64,000 bases of DNA, from the NCBI RefSeq assembly GCF_038502225.1, contig NC_091357.1, forward strand, positions 2,893,913-2,957,912, read 5' to 3'. A program made the position numbers and the translations under genes. The stretch is from Cherax quadricarinatus. Lineage: Eukaryota > Arthropoda > Malacostraca > Decapoda > Parastacidae. Below, in pieces: positions 32,830 to 41,894 of the stretch (positions are counted from its first letter, which is position 1; each line of letters begins with the position of its first letter). The notes below the pieces were generated by a model. It worked only from the letters and a program-made list of their open reading frames with translations, made no database searches and had not been told where the DNA came from.

Positions 32830-33295
32830 ATATAAGAAAGACGTAGAATTAGGGGGGATATGATTGAGGTGTATAAATGGAAGACAGGAATAAATAAAGG
32901 GGATGTAAATAGTGTGCTGAAAATATCTAGCCTAGACAGGACTCGCAGCAATGGTTTTAAGTTGGAAAAATTCAGATTCAGGAAGGATATAGGAAAGTAC
33001 TGGTTTGGTAATAGAGTTGTGGATGAGTGGAACAAACTCCCAAGTACCGTTATAGAGGCCAGAACGTTGTGTAGCTTTAAAAATAGGTTGGATAAATACA
33101 TGAGTAGATGTGGGTGGGTGTGAGTTAGACCTGATAGCTTGTGCTAACAGGTCGGTTGCCGTGTTCCTCCCTTAAGTCAATGTGACCTGACCTGACTAGG
33201 TTGGGTGCATTGGCTTAAGCCGGTAGGAGACTTGGACCTGCCTCGCATGGGCCAGTAGGCCTTCTGCAGTGTTCCTTCGTTCTTATGTTCTTATA
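32830..33295 (+). pseudogene. CR1-like LINE (family C3), 5'-truncated 3' end
   Basis: The plus-strand frame reads MIEVYKWKTGINKGDVNSVL, KISSLDRTRSNGFKLEKFRF and RKDIGKYWFGNRVVDEWNKL, then a stop at about 33121. This is the extreme C terminus common in CR1-type LINEs. The 3' UTR ends GGCCAGTAGGCCTTCTGCAG, TGTTCCTTCGTTCTTATG. Confidence 0.85.
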
Positions 33296-33480
33296 AGGAG
33301 GAACACTGAGCGGGCCTACTGGCCCATACTAGGCAAGACTTTCTTAAGCCCAAACCTGTCACAAAAAATATCTATCCATCCCATTTTTAATGCTCCCCAA
33401 GGAATAGGCTTGACAAGCCTATTAACTCACGTGGAAGTCTCGCTCATCTCCAACCCTTCTCAATCATGCATTTATCTAAC
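33284..33480 (-). mobile_element. Related LINE 3' tail in opposite orientation
   Basis: From GTTCTTATAAGGAGGAACAC and GGGCCTACTGGCCCATACTA it reads as the reverse of the C3-type tail. It shares CAATGCTACCC-AAG-AATA-like sequence with 62935-63130. It abuts the end of the C3 fragment tail to tail. Confidence 0.6.
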
Positions 33481-33712
33481 CTACGTTTTAAGCTACTCTC
33501 TTTTTAGTAGCTTCATTGACCCTGCTTCGTTTACTCTGACATATATTTTCGTCTTGCAAGGAGCATTTTCAGCCAAATGACCTGCAAAATATATGTGTAT
33601 CAAATATTTAAAGCTGTCATCTCTTCTGACAAGCCAAACGAAAGACATCACTAATGAACCTTTCCTTCAAGAATGCCAGTTTATGTAATCCTTTTCCATT
33701 TTATCTTCACAG

Positions 33713-33803
33713 TTTTCGTCCACAGTTCGGAAATCAGACGATTAACAAACCATGTCCTGTGAGATGCCGACCCCAGCAACACCAAGACTGGACTTACTGC
33801 TAA
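33713..33803 (+). CDS. Glycosyltransferase-like protein, terminal exon D
   Basis: The acceptor is CTTTTCCATTTTATCTTCACAG with AG at 33711-33712. The exon enters in phase 2, so the AG at the end of exon C plus T makes a Ser codon. It encodes FRPQFGNQTINKPCPVRCRP, then QQHQDWTYC and TAA at 33801-33803. The C-P-x-x-C-R-P and D/E-W-T-x-C-stop endings match the family's C terminus as I recall it. Two candidate AATAAA signals follow at 34451 and 34619. The next 300 bp contain a decayed copy of this exon. Confidence 0.85.
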
Positions 33804-34023
33804 GTGTGTCACAGCCTACAGTTTATATTTTCATGCTTTTTTGACTAGTCCTGGATATGGAAAGAAATGCTCTGTGTTGGTTACTTTTGTTTACGTTTGT
33901 CTGGTAGATACCTTCCTCGTATCAAACCTGATTCCTGACAAGCCACACGGATGGTTTATAACTAATGAACTTAGCATTCAAGAATGCTGATTTGTGTAAT
34001 CAGTTTCCAGTTTATCTTGACTA

Positions 34024-34115
34024 TTTTCGTCCACAATTCAAAAATCAGACGATTAACTACCCATGTCCTGTGAGATGCCGACCCCAGCAAAACCAAGACT
34101 GGACTTCCGAGTGTC
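34024..34115 (+). pseudogene. Decayed duplicate of terminal exon D
   Basis: The copy reads FRPQFKNQTINYPCPVRCRP, then QQNQDWTS. The acceptor CTTCACAG has become CTTGACTAT (AG lost), and the TAC-TGC-TAA end has become TCC-GAG-TGT, removing the final Cys and stop. It probably lies in the 3' UTR of the real gene if polyadenylation uses 34451 or 34619. Confidence 0.8.
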
Positions 34116-34450
34116 TGTCAAAGCCTAATTTATGTTTTTGTGTGTTTTTGACGAGTCCTAGATGTGGAAAAAAATGCTCTGTTATTGTTACTTTCGTTTA
34201 CGTCGTATCAAACCTGATTCCCTCCCATATCCCAAGCGATGTATAACCCCCCTTCGGTTCAGCACTTCCCGTGATTATAACATATATATGGAAACCACAG
34301 TGAATCGCCGGCGAGTCACTCAACAGCCTCATCGACTGGTCTGACGTAAGACCGAAAACTACCCAACAAGGTGAGCAGTTTCATTTACTTGCGATTTTCC
34401 GCTCAAATTAAACTTGATGCAGCTCTTCTCAGATCAAAACATCCCCTGTA

Positions 34451-34456
34451 AATAAA
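34451..34456 (+). promoter_or_regulatory. Candidate polyadenylation signal AATAAA
   Basis: AATAAAG lies 648 bp after the stop codon of exon D; a second AATAAA is at 34619-34624. Placement is plausible, but usage cannot be seen from sequence. Confidence 0.4.
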
Positions 34457-34654
34457 GATTTACTGTCCACGTTTGTCTTATTTTATCCTTGACTGGCGTG
34501 GCAGGAAGTGAGAACATGTACTGAGTGCGGAAGTTACCCAGATAATTTGCCAAGCGTGACTTGAGGTGTGACACGTTACTTCATGACAGAAGCCCTTGAT
34601 AATCTTGCTCTTTGGTGTAATAAATCTTCAAGAGCTTAACATATATTGCCCTGG

Positions 34655-34740
34655 CTCAAAAATTCACGTGAGCAAACACGAACGTATTTATTAGAAAACT
34701 TTTCGGTCCTGGGACCTTGATCACATCCACAAAAAAAAAA
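34655..34740 (-). mobile_element. PLE-like repeat, family F (relic)
   Basis: On the minus strand it reads TGTGATCAAGGTCCCAGGAC, CGAAAAGTTTTCTAATAAAT. This is a GGTCC/GGACC stem followed by GAAAA, the same layout as the other families with a changed GAAAC. A-rich tracts lie beside it. Confidence 0.5.
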
Positions 34741-34909
34741 GAAAAAAAAAAAGCATAAAAGGGCGTTAAGACAACTTTTCTGCTTGGTGATCGACTTATT
34801 TTCCCTTTTATGTATTATTATTGGAATTTTGAAACCCATAAGGGCCAAAAAGGCTTGAGAAACGACAGGCGTAATGGGCAATCAGGTATGATTCCTTTTC
34901 ATAATTTTT

Positions 34910-35040
34910 TTTTTTACCTGGGAAACAGACAAAAATTCATTATAATGTGATACATTATTGACTACGTTGGCCCCACACAGTGGGCTTTATCATTATACAT
35001 TTATGTTTTTCCATCGGTATTTTATACAATTTATTTCCTC
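34910..35040 (-). mobile_element. Solo fragment related to the Penelope pLTR
   Basis: It contains CATTATAATGTGATACATTA, TTGACTACGTTGGCCCCACA, CAGTGGGCTTTATCA and CATCGGTATTTTATACAATT, resembling 18631-18760. The ends are rearranged relative to the intact pLTR. 35041-35294 holds nothing recognised. Confidence 0.6.
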
Positions 35041-35294
35041 TGATTACCTTACATTCTACAGGTGTTGTGTGACCCTTGCTGCTAACAGTAATAATTGGAC
35101 TTGTTAAGATCTTGGTGACTCCGAAGTGGGAACTTGAGAGGACACTTCAGAGGAGCCGCTGGGATGGTAAACATACACAAATGTAATTATGTATTAACTT
35201 CTGTTTATGAATGTGGGAAATATTACTGAACAGTGAAGAAGGGTGTCTTACTAAGAGGCTCTTCCACTGACCAGAGGTTCTCTCTCTCTCAACG

Positions 35295-38200
35295 ATCCCC
35301 CCCACGAATGAGCGAAGGTTTTAAGGAGGTTCAGGTGGCTCTGGCAAAAAGCTTTCAGGGAAGTAATGTGAAGCTTCCAGGACAGCCGGCGATCAAACAG
35401 GAGACCGAGAAATCTGACTATCACATTCAAGGATACGGGAACCATATTGGTACATTGATGAAAGTAATTTGGTGTGTTTTGCACCAGAAATTTTAAACCC
35501 ATGAGTAGTGGCCCAATGGGAAACACGGCTGACAGCATGCTGGAGAGAAACTGCAATGAGGCGACAGCGCCTGCACAAGCAAAATTATCGACATAAAGTG
35601 ATGACCAAATATAAGATGGGAGAACAGAGGCCAGGTCATTTATAACTAGTAGAAAAAGAGTGGTGCTAAGAACACATCCCTGAGGGACACCTTCAGTTTG
35701 GACAAAGTTCCGGGAACACGGAAATGTCTCTCTCATATGTTTTTTAAGTGGAAGATTGCCCCCGCAGGCCTAAGGAATGAACCTGGGTCAAGATATTATC
35801 TCTTAGTGTCATATGCCTTTTCAGGATAAAAACTGACAACTGAATGATTACTAGCAAAAGCATTACAAACATACGTATCTAAGCGGAGTACAGGGTCAAT
35901 AGCAGAGCGGCCCTTGCGAAAACCAAATTGACTAGTGGAGAGACTATTGTGTGTCTCTAAATACCACATGAAATGTCTATTTGCCAGACCTTTCATCACC
36001 TTGCAAATTGCACTGGTAAGAGCACTGGGACGATAATTTGAGGCATCATGGCCCCAAGTACCTGGTTTACGAAATGACAGAACAACGGCAGTTTCCTACA
36101 GCTGGGGAAATAAGACTAAAAAGACATAAGAGGACTTCGAGTGCTGACGGATGTAGATGTTGACGCATGCGAATATGAGTGGTATCAGGCCCAACTTCCG
36201 ACGATCAGCAAGCGTACAGTGCTGAGTTTAGTTCTAGAAACGTAAAAGGAACAATACAAGACTCTTCCCTGCTAGATGAAAAGTCTAATTTCAGTAAAAC
36301 TCTGCCAGACTTGGAGGAAATAAATGAGGGGCATAGATGGAGCCCCTGAGAGATACGGACAAAATGATTTCCAATTTCTGTGGCAACTTCAAGAAGGCTT
36401 GCTATATATACTGTAGTGAGGTGACGTGTAGCAGGTGGAGGCGGGGTCATAGTGGTACCATCCACTAGTCGAAGTAGGTCTTCGTCCAAAGGTTGAACAA
36501 GTGTTGAAGTATATAAGCCACGTCTACGGCCCTATGCTGTACATTCTACAAGGCTTGCTATGCTGACCCCGGCAACCCGAAGAACGGGAGTCGGGTCTGG
36601 ATAGTATCTGCCACTCAGTTCCAGTACTTTTTTTTTCAGACTGCAGTCTTAGAGGAAGCCAAAGCGACAGTATAAACATAATCCCGCAGCATTTTTTCAA
36701 ACTCACTATACGAGCACAAGTAGCGCTCAGCCAAGGCACGCATTTCTTAGGGTACCTACGCGAGGTTTGAGGGATTGTATTCGAGGCTGCGATTAAAACC
36801 AAATAGTTGTAATAGCTCAGCTGTTGAGGACAAAGGAGAAGGTTCTTCACTAAAACAGTTTGATGCGTGTAAATGGCCCAATTCGCCCGTTCAAACTGTC
36901 AACGTGGGATAAGAGGAGGTCGAGAATACATATGAGAAGCAGGATAGGAAAATGATCGCTGTCATGTAAATCAGGGAGCACAGACGAGGTAAAATTCACA
37001 GTAGTTGAGGAGAAAATTGAGAGATCTGTGCAAGAGACTGAGTGCGAAGGTTGAGCAGGAGTACCAGTATTTAAAACATGGAGGGGAAGATAAGTGAGAA
37101 GAGCCTTTAACTAATCACTACGAGTCACAGTGAGAACCTCCCAGAGGAAATGATGAGCATTAATTAGAGGAGAGCAGGAGGTAGGGAAGAAATCAGAGAT
37201 GCCACATCCGGAAGAGATAATGACTGAGGTTCCAGAAAGATAAAGAGCAGACTGTACATTACTTGCCCAAGTAGATGCTGGCTGCAGTGTAATGCAGCGA
37301 AGTATGGACAAGGACCCGAGAATGTGGTATACCGTGGAGTACGAGAAGTGTACTTTCATTAAAAGTCCCATCTTGAAAAATGATGCGATAAATATAATAA
37401 GATACATCCTTATTTGTGTCTGTTCTTGCAAATAGACAAATAGGGAGGAAACCATGAGAGCAACACCTGAAGCTCTCCCTGATTACCCCTGAGGCCTTGA
37501 ATATTCCATTATAAATTAGCCATGCTCGCCTAAGAGAACGTAAGAGTAACATTTTATAAGTGTCTATGGACCAGGGAGGTCAGTAAAGACAACTTGCAGA
37601 GGCAGTGAGGAACTAGTAAAGAGTGAAGTTTGGGATATGAAGAAAGGTGGTGTGAAGAAAGACACGGAAAGTGTGTGTGAAGTGTCGGGAGGGGAGGGGG
37701 TAGTACTGGTGTCTATCATAGGTGTTGTCTGCTTGATAAACGTGAAGATGGCTTCAACAGTTTCAGATGAGAAAGAAGGCAGAGAGAGCTTGGTGGCAGA
37801 GGGAGCAGTAGTAGTTTGGGTAAAAAATGGAGAGACAACGGAAGACACCAAGGAAGGGGTAGAGGTGTCTTAACAAGCACAAACTTCCGGAGGGACAGGC
37901 GAGTGAGCAACTGTACACTGGAGGTGGATGAACCTCCACAACAGTATTACATGCATCTCGAGGTAAAGGTCTAGACTCAAAGACAGGGAAAGAATAATGT
38001 TTTGGAGTGCCATGTGGTTTGGGAGCTAAAGGAGATGTCGACATAAATGAAGATGTAGAATTTGGAGAAGGGATATGTGGCGTTGATTTAGTTAGGAGGG
38101 AGGGCGTGGACGATGAAACATGCGAGTGGGAAGGTGAAAAAGTAGGGACACTATGAGATGATAAGGTTGAAACCTTGGAGCCCAGGACCGCAAAAGTTGA

Positions 38201-38795
38201 CCGCAGAAGGGACACAAAGGCAGTTGTGGAGGGAGGCCACCGAGCGGCTGTCTAGGGGCTCTGAAATAAGAGAACCATGGGAGTCTTCCTTGGAGGCTGA
38301 GATGGAACACTGCCATGGTGTAAGAGAGGCCCTATTTTTCTTTAATACAACGGATCTCCCTTTCTCTTAGAAAATTCATGCAATGGCGAGAATAGGCAGG
38401 GTGTGCCTCTTTTCAGTTAAGGCAAGAGGGAGGGTGATTGCAGGATGGACTACTGTGGTCATCTGCACGACAGGGCAGAGCTACTGATTTGTGATGTTTT
38501 GTCATGTGGCTGGAGCATCAGCATTTTTTATGTTGTTGAGGGGTAGGCATCTTCTCTCGCACTTGTAGGCATTGTCCCAGTAGGTAAACAGATGGTGGCA
38601 GTTCACGGCTGTGAAAAGTTAGCCTAGCTATATTGCAAGGATAGTGCCTCCGCTCGCTTTAATGATTGGGAGAGTTTGAAGCTCGGATGGCTCCAGAAAG
38701 TCTTCATTACATGCGGGAAAGTCACGATATATGATAGTATGGGGAAGGACAATAGATCCACAGCAAGAATTAATGGGGAATGGGGCTCCCTGCCG
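35295..38795 (-). pseudogene. Jockey/I-like LINE (family J), copy 2: ORF1 (part), endonuclease and RT
   Basis: On the minus strand from 38795 downward come zinc-knuckle remnants (about 38600-38380), a Ser/Pro-rich ORF1 C terminus, an endonuclease starting at about 37520 (NGIFKASGVIRESFRCC, FNESTLL), and RT blocks. The RT blocks are QFGFRKGRSAIDPVLRLDTY, FYPEKAYDT, EGVPQGCVLSTTLFLLVIND, SLYVDNFACAGA (the YVDD site changed to YVDN) and VRFLGLLFDRRLSWKLHI. The frame breaks many times. The 3' end is lost at about 35295, where similarity stops after HSWGGSL. Confidence 0.82.
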
Positions 38796-38799
38796 AGGC

Positions 38800-39990
38800 G
38801 CAGATGCTCTTGGTTTGAGGAATTGGTCCTTTCCGTCTTCTTCCCCCGAGAGAACCTAAATATCCCCCATTCTTCCCTCCCTTCCCTGCCCTATCCTTCC
38901 CATCCCTCCTTTTCTATCCCCATCCTTACCCCATCCCTCCTCTTTTTCCTGCTCTAGCCATTGGTTTTCTTTTTCCCTCTGAAATTCTAGTTCCTAGGTT
39001 GGGCTAAGGGTGTTGTTGTCCATCCCATTCCATTGATGTCCTTGGTGGTGGTGGTGTTTTCCATGAAATTTGGATCTGGGAATGTCTCGATCCCCCTCCG
39101 GAGTTCCCGGTGGTGTCTCAGGGTAATGGGTGTATATCTGGAAGCTGCCTGTCGGTTCCGGGAGGTGGTGGCCGGAAGAGGTATGCCTTGTGGCAGGTTT
39201 CCGATTGCTCTATGTCCGCTGAGATGTCTTGGTGGCTGTGAGGTTGCTATCCTGGATTGCTGGTTTACAGACATGAAGGGTAAAGTATGACATGGGTTCC
39301 ACGCCGCATCTGCACTGCCTCTTGGACATGGAGGGGAATATGCTTTCCTTTCATTCCTCCTGGGGCCTCACTCCACAGTCCCCCCTCCTTTTTTTTAAAT
39401 AAATAATGGGGAAACTTATCATGAAGGCCCATACCTATGACTTACCTCCTCCCAGACCCTTTCCTGCGGCACCCCCTACAGACCCTAGCACTCCTTTGGA
39501 TCATTCTTCGGACCTCTCTTCCAACCCAGTACCTTCTCTGGGTAACGTTTATTTACCCTCCTCTGTTACCGAGGTTCTGACCGACCCTTCAGACACTTTT
39601 GACCTCCGAGTGGCTTTGACTATGATCCGGGTTTCTCCACATACAGAGCATCAGTTTTCGGATCGTACACACGACTCAGGATGGCCCGTCTCTAACCTTC
39701 CGTTCAAACTACCTCGACCTGTCACTGATAATCCTACCTCAGTTTCTTCTCGTGCTTCTAGGAAACGTTCAACCAAGGAAGTCCTCCCCTTACGCTCCAT
39801 GTTTCAAAGTTCTTCCTGGATAAAATTCTTTACTCGCCACCCATCTTCCATCTTTCCGACCACATCATCAGCAAGGCACTCCTTCGCCATGTTCCTTCCA
39901 TGTTTTTAAGAGTGGCACACGTGTTGGCACAGTACAAAATGCAGAGCAGGAACACAATCTTTCACTTCTTGATATTGCTGACAACACACC
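38800..39990 (+). mobile_element. Inverted 5' segment of LINE-J copy 2 (5' UTR and ORF1 start)
   Basis: It begins CTCTTGGTTTGAGGAATTGG, matching the reversed start of copy 1 near 25590, continues through the 5' UTR, and has the ORF1 start at 39406 (MGKLIMKAHTYDLPPPRP, PLDHSSD, FQSSSWIKFFTRHPSS). It ends where copy 2 begins in LINE coordinates (both equivalent to about 24290-24300 of copy 1). This is the pattern of twin-primed 5' inversion. Confidence 0.8.
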
Positions 39991-39994
39991 AGTT

Positions 39995-40225
39995 ACGAAT
40001 CGCAAGCCTTGAGTCGATGTAATCAGTCCGTCGATCTGATTACATCGACTCAAGGTTGAGGGACTGATTACCTCAAACCCCTCCTGTTCTTCACTATTCT
40101 CCTTTGTATGGACTGATGAAGCCACTGTGTGGCTAAACGTTTCCTCTATCAAGATATCCAAGTGTTGCACGTGTGTCTAATTTTTCAACTTGTCAGTTCT
40201 CTGAACCATTTATCTACACCAATAT
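39995..40225 (+). mobile_element. PLE-like element, family A, with short inverted head
   Basis: It starts with an inverted repeat (CCTTGAGTCGATGTAATCAG and CTGATTACATCGACTCAAGG). Then GGACTGATGAAGCCACTGTG, TGGCTAAACGTTTCC (GAAAC mutated to TAAAC), GTGTTGCACGTGTGTC and TTGTCAGTTCTCTGAACC follow. Confidence 0.8.
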
Positions 40226-40264
40226 TACTACTACTACTAATATTACTATTACTAATATTACTGT

Positions 40265-40332
40265 TACCTGGAGTTTACCTGGAGAGAGTTCCGGGGGTCA
40301 ACGCCCCCGCGGCCCGGTCTGAGACCAGTACA
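40265..40332 (-). mobile_element. Orphan 3' tail of LINE family C1
   Basis: ACCTGGAGTTTACCTGGAGA, GAGTTCCGGGGGTCAACGCC and CCCGCGGCCCGGTCTGAGAC match 31173-31240. No coding part is attached. Confidence 0.8.
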
Positions 40333-40598
40333 AATTGTTTAAATGAATACTTTAAAGCAGTGTTACAATAATTTTGACTTTTAACGTGTATTCTCTGAGA
40401 TATGTTGCAGTGTACGGCGGTGTGAGTGTCCACACTTCTGGCAGCTCCAGGCTAATTAAACTGACATGGATACTGAAATTTAGTCTGGTCATCAAAATTA
40501 CACCACTTTCTTCTCGAGGATTTAAACACATTTTTCTGGACCCATTCTGAATACCAATGACATTTTTACCAGCAATTGTTTAACTGGAAAAACTATAT

Positions 40599-40600
<2 letters not shown>
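40333..40600. other. Unannotated sequence
   Basis: No repeat or motif recognised before the GT microsatellite. Confidence 0.4.
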
Positions 40601-40637
<37 letters not shown>

Positions 40638-40672
40638 TGTGTGTGTGTGGGTGTGTGGGGGTGTGTGTGTGT
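40601..40672. repeat. (GT)n microsatellite, tail of LINE C2
   Basis: Directly abuts the 3' end of the minus-strand LINE C2; on that strand it is a (CA)n tail. Confidence 0.9.
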
Positions 40673-41597
40673 ACTCCCCTAGTTTACTCGCCTAGTTGAG
40701 GTTGCAGGGGTCGAGTCCAAGCTCCTGGCCCCGCCTCTTCACTGATCGCTACTAGGTCACCCTCCCTGAACCGTGAGCTTTATCATACCTCTGCTTAAAG
40801 CTATGTATGGATCCTGCCTCCACTACATTGCTTCCTAAACTATTCCACTTCCTGAATACTCTGTGGCTGAAGAAATACTTCCTAACATCCCTGTGATTCA
40901 TCTGTGTCTTCAGTTTCCAATTGTGTCCCCGTGTTGCCGTGTCCAATCTCTGGAACATCCTGTCTTTGTCCACCTTGTCAATTCCTCTCAGTAATTTGTA
41001 AGTCGTTATCATATCCCCCCTATCTCTCCTGTCCTCCAGTGTCGTCAGGTTGATTTCCCTTAACCTCTCCTCGTAGGACATACCTCTTAGCTCTGGGACT
41101 AGCCTTGTTGCAAACCTTTGCACTTTCTCTAGTTTCTTTACATGCATGGCTAGGTGTGGGTTCCAAACTGGTGCCGCATACTCCAATATGGGCCTAACGT
41201 ACACGGTGTACAGGGTCGTGAACGATTCCTTATTAAGATGTCGGAATGCTGTTCTGAGGTTTGCCAGGCGCCCATATGCTGCAGCAGTTATTTGGTTGAT
41301 GTGCGCTTCAGGAGATGTGCCTGGTGTTATACTCACCCCAAGATCTTTTTCCTTGAGTGAGATTTGTAGTCTCTGGCCCCCTAGACTGTACTCCGTCTGC
41401 GGCCTTCTTTGCCCTTCCCCAATCTTCATGATTTTGCACTTGGTGGGATTGAACTCCAGGAGTCAATTGCTGGACCAGGTCTGCAGCCTGTCCAGATCCC
41501 TTTGTAGTTCTGCCTGGTCTTCGATCGAATGAATTCTTCTCATCAATTTCACGTCATCTGCAAACAGGGACACCTCGGAGTTTGTGTGTATGTGTGC

Positions 41598-41600
<3 letters not shown>
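40673..41600 (-). pseudogene. CR1/L2-like LINE (family C2), 3' half of RT and tail
   Basis: From 41600 downward come SEVSLFADDVKLMRRI (catalytic A-D-D box), LDRLQTWSSN-stop-LLEFNPTKCK, then an open frame of 225 aa (41429-40752). That frame reads LGVSITPGTSPEAHI, FTTLYTVYVRPILEYAAPVW, NLTTLEDRRDRGDMITTYKL and FFSHRVFRKWNSLGSNVVEA. A single TGA replaces the expected Trp before LLEF. The 3' UTR has GGCGGGGCCAGGAGCTTGGA and ends in (CA)n. Confidence 0.88.
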
Positions 41601-41679
<79 letters not shown>

Positions 41680-41680
41680 A
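41600..41680. repeat. (GA)n microsatellite
   Basis: Pure GA run at the 5' truncation point of the LINE C2 copy. 41681-41890 holds nothing recognised. Confidence 0.9.
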
Positions 41681-41894
41681 GGTCGTGCATATTTAATTCC
41701 ATAAGTATACACACGCCTCAGCTCTCAGCAGCTGCAATATTTGTAATTATGTTTTTGACAAGCACACTATAATCAGACCCTTGTTCTAATATTAATCCTG
41801 TTGATTTTAAAGCAACCCGAGGAATTTCCTTTCAGCATACCCATGAATTTTTACTGTCAGACAAGTATTTCTATATTTATCATATCCCAACGAT

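Larger units (their letters stand above)
33640..34255 (+). repeat. Tandem duplication of about 310 bp covering the terminal exon
   Basis: 33640-33945 and 33951-34255 align with an offset of 311 bp and about 85% identity by eye. Shared blocks include AATCAGACGATTAAC, CATGTCCTGTGAGATGCCGA and CGTATCAAACCTGATTCC. The unit spans intron end, exon and 3' flank. Confidence 0.9.
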
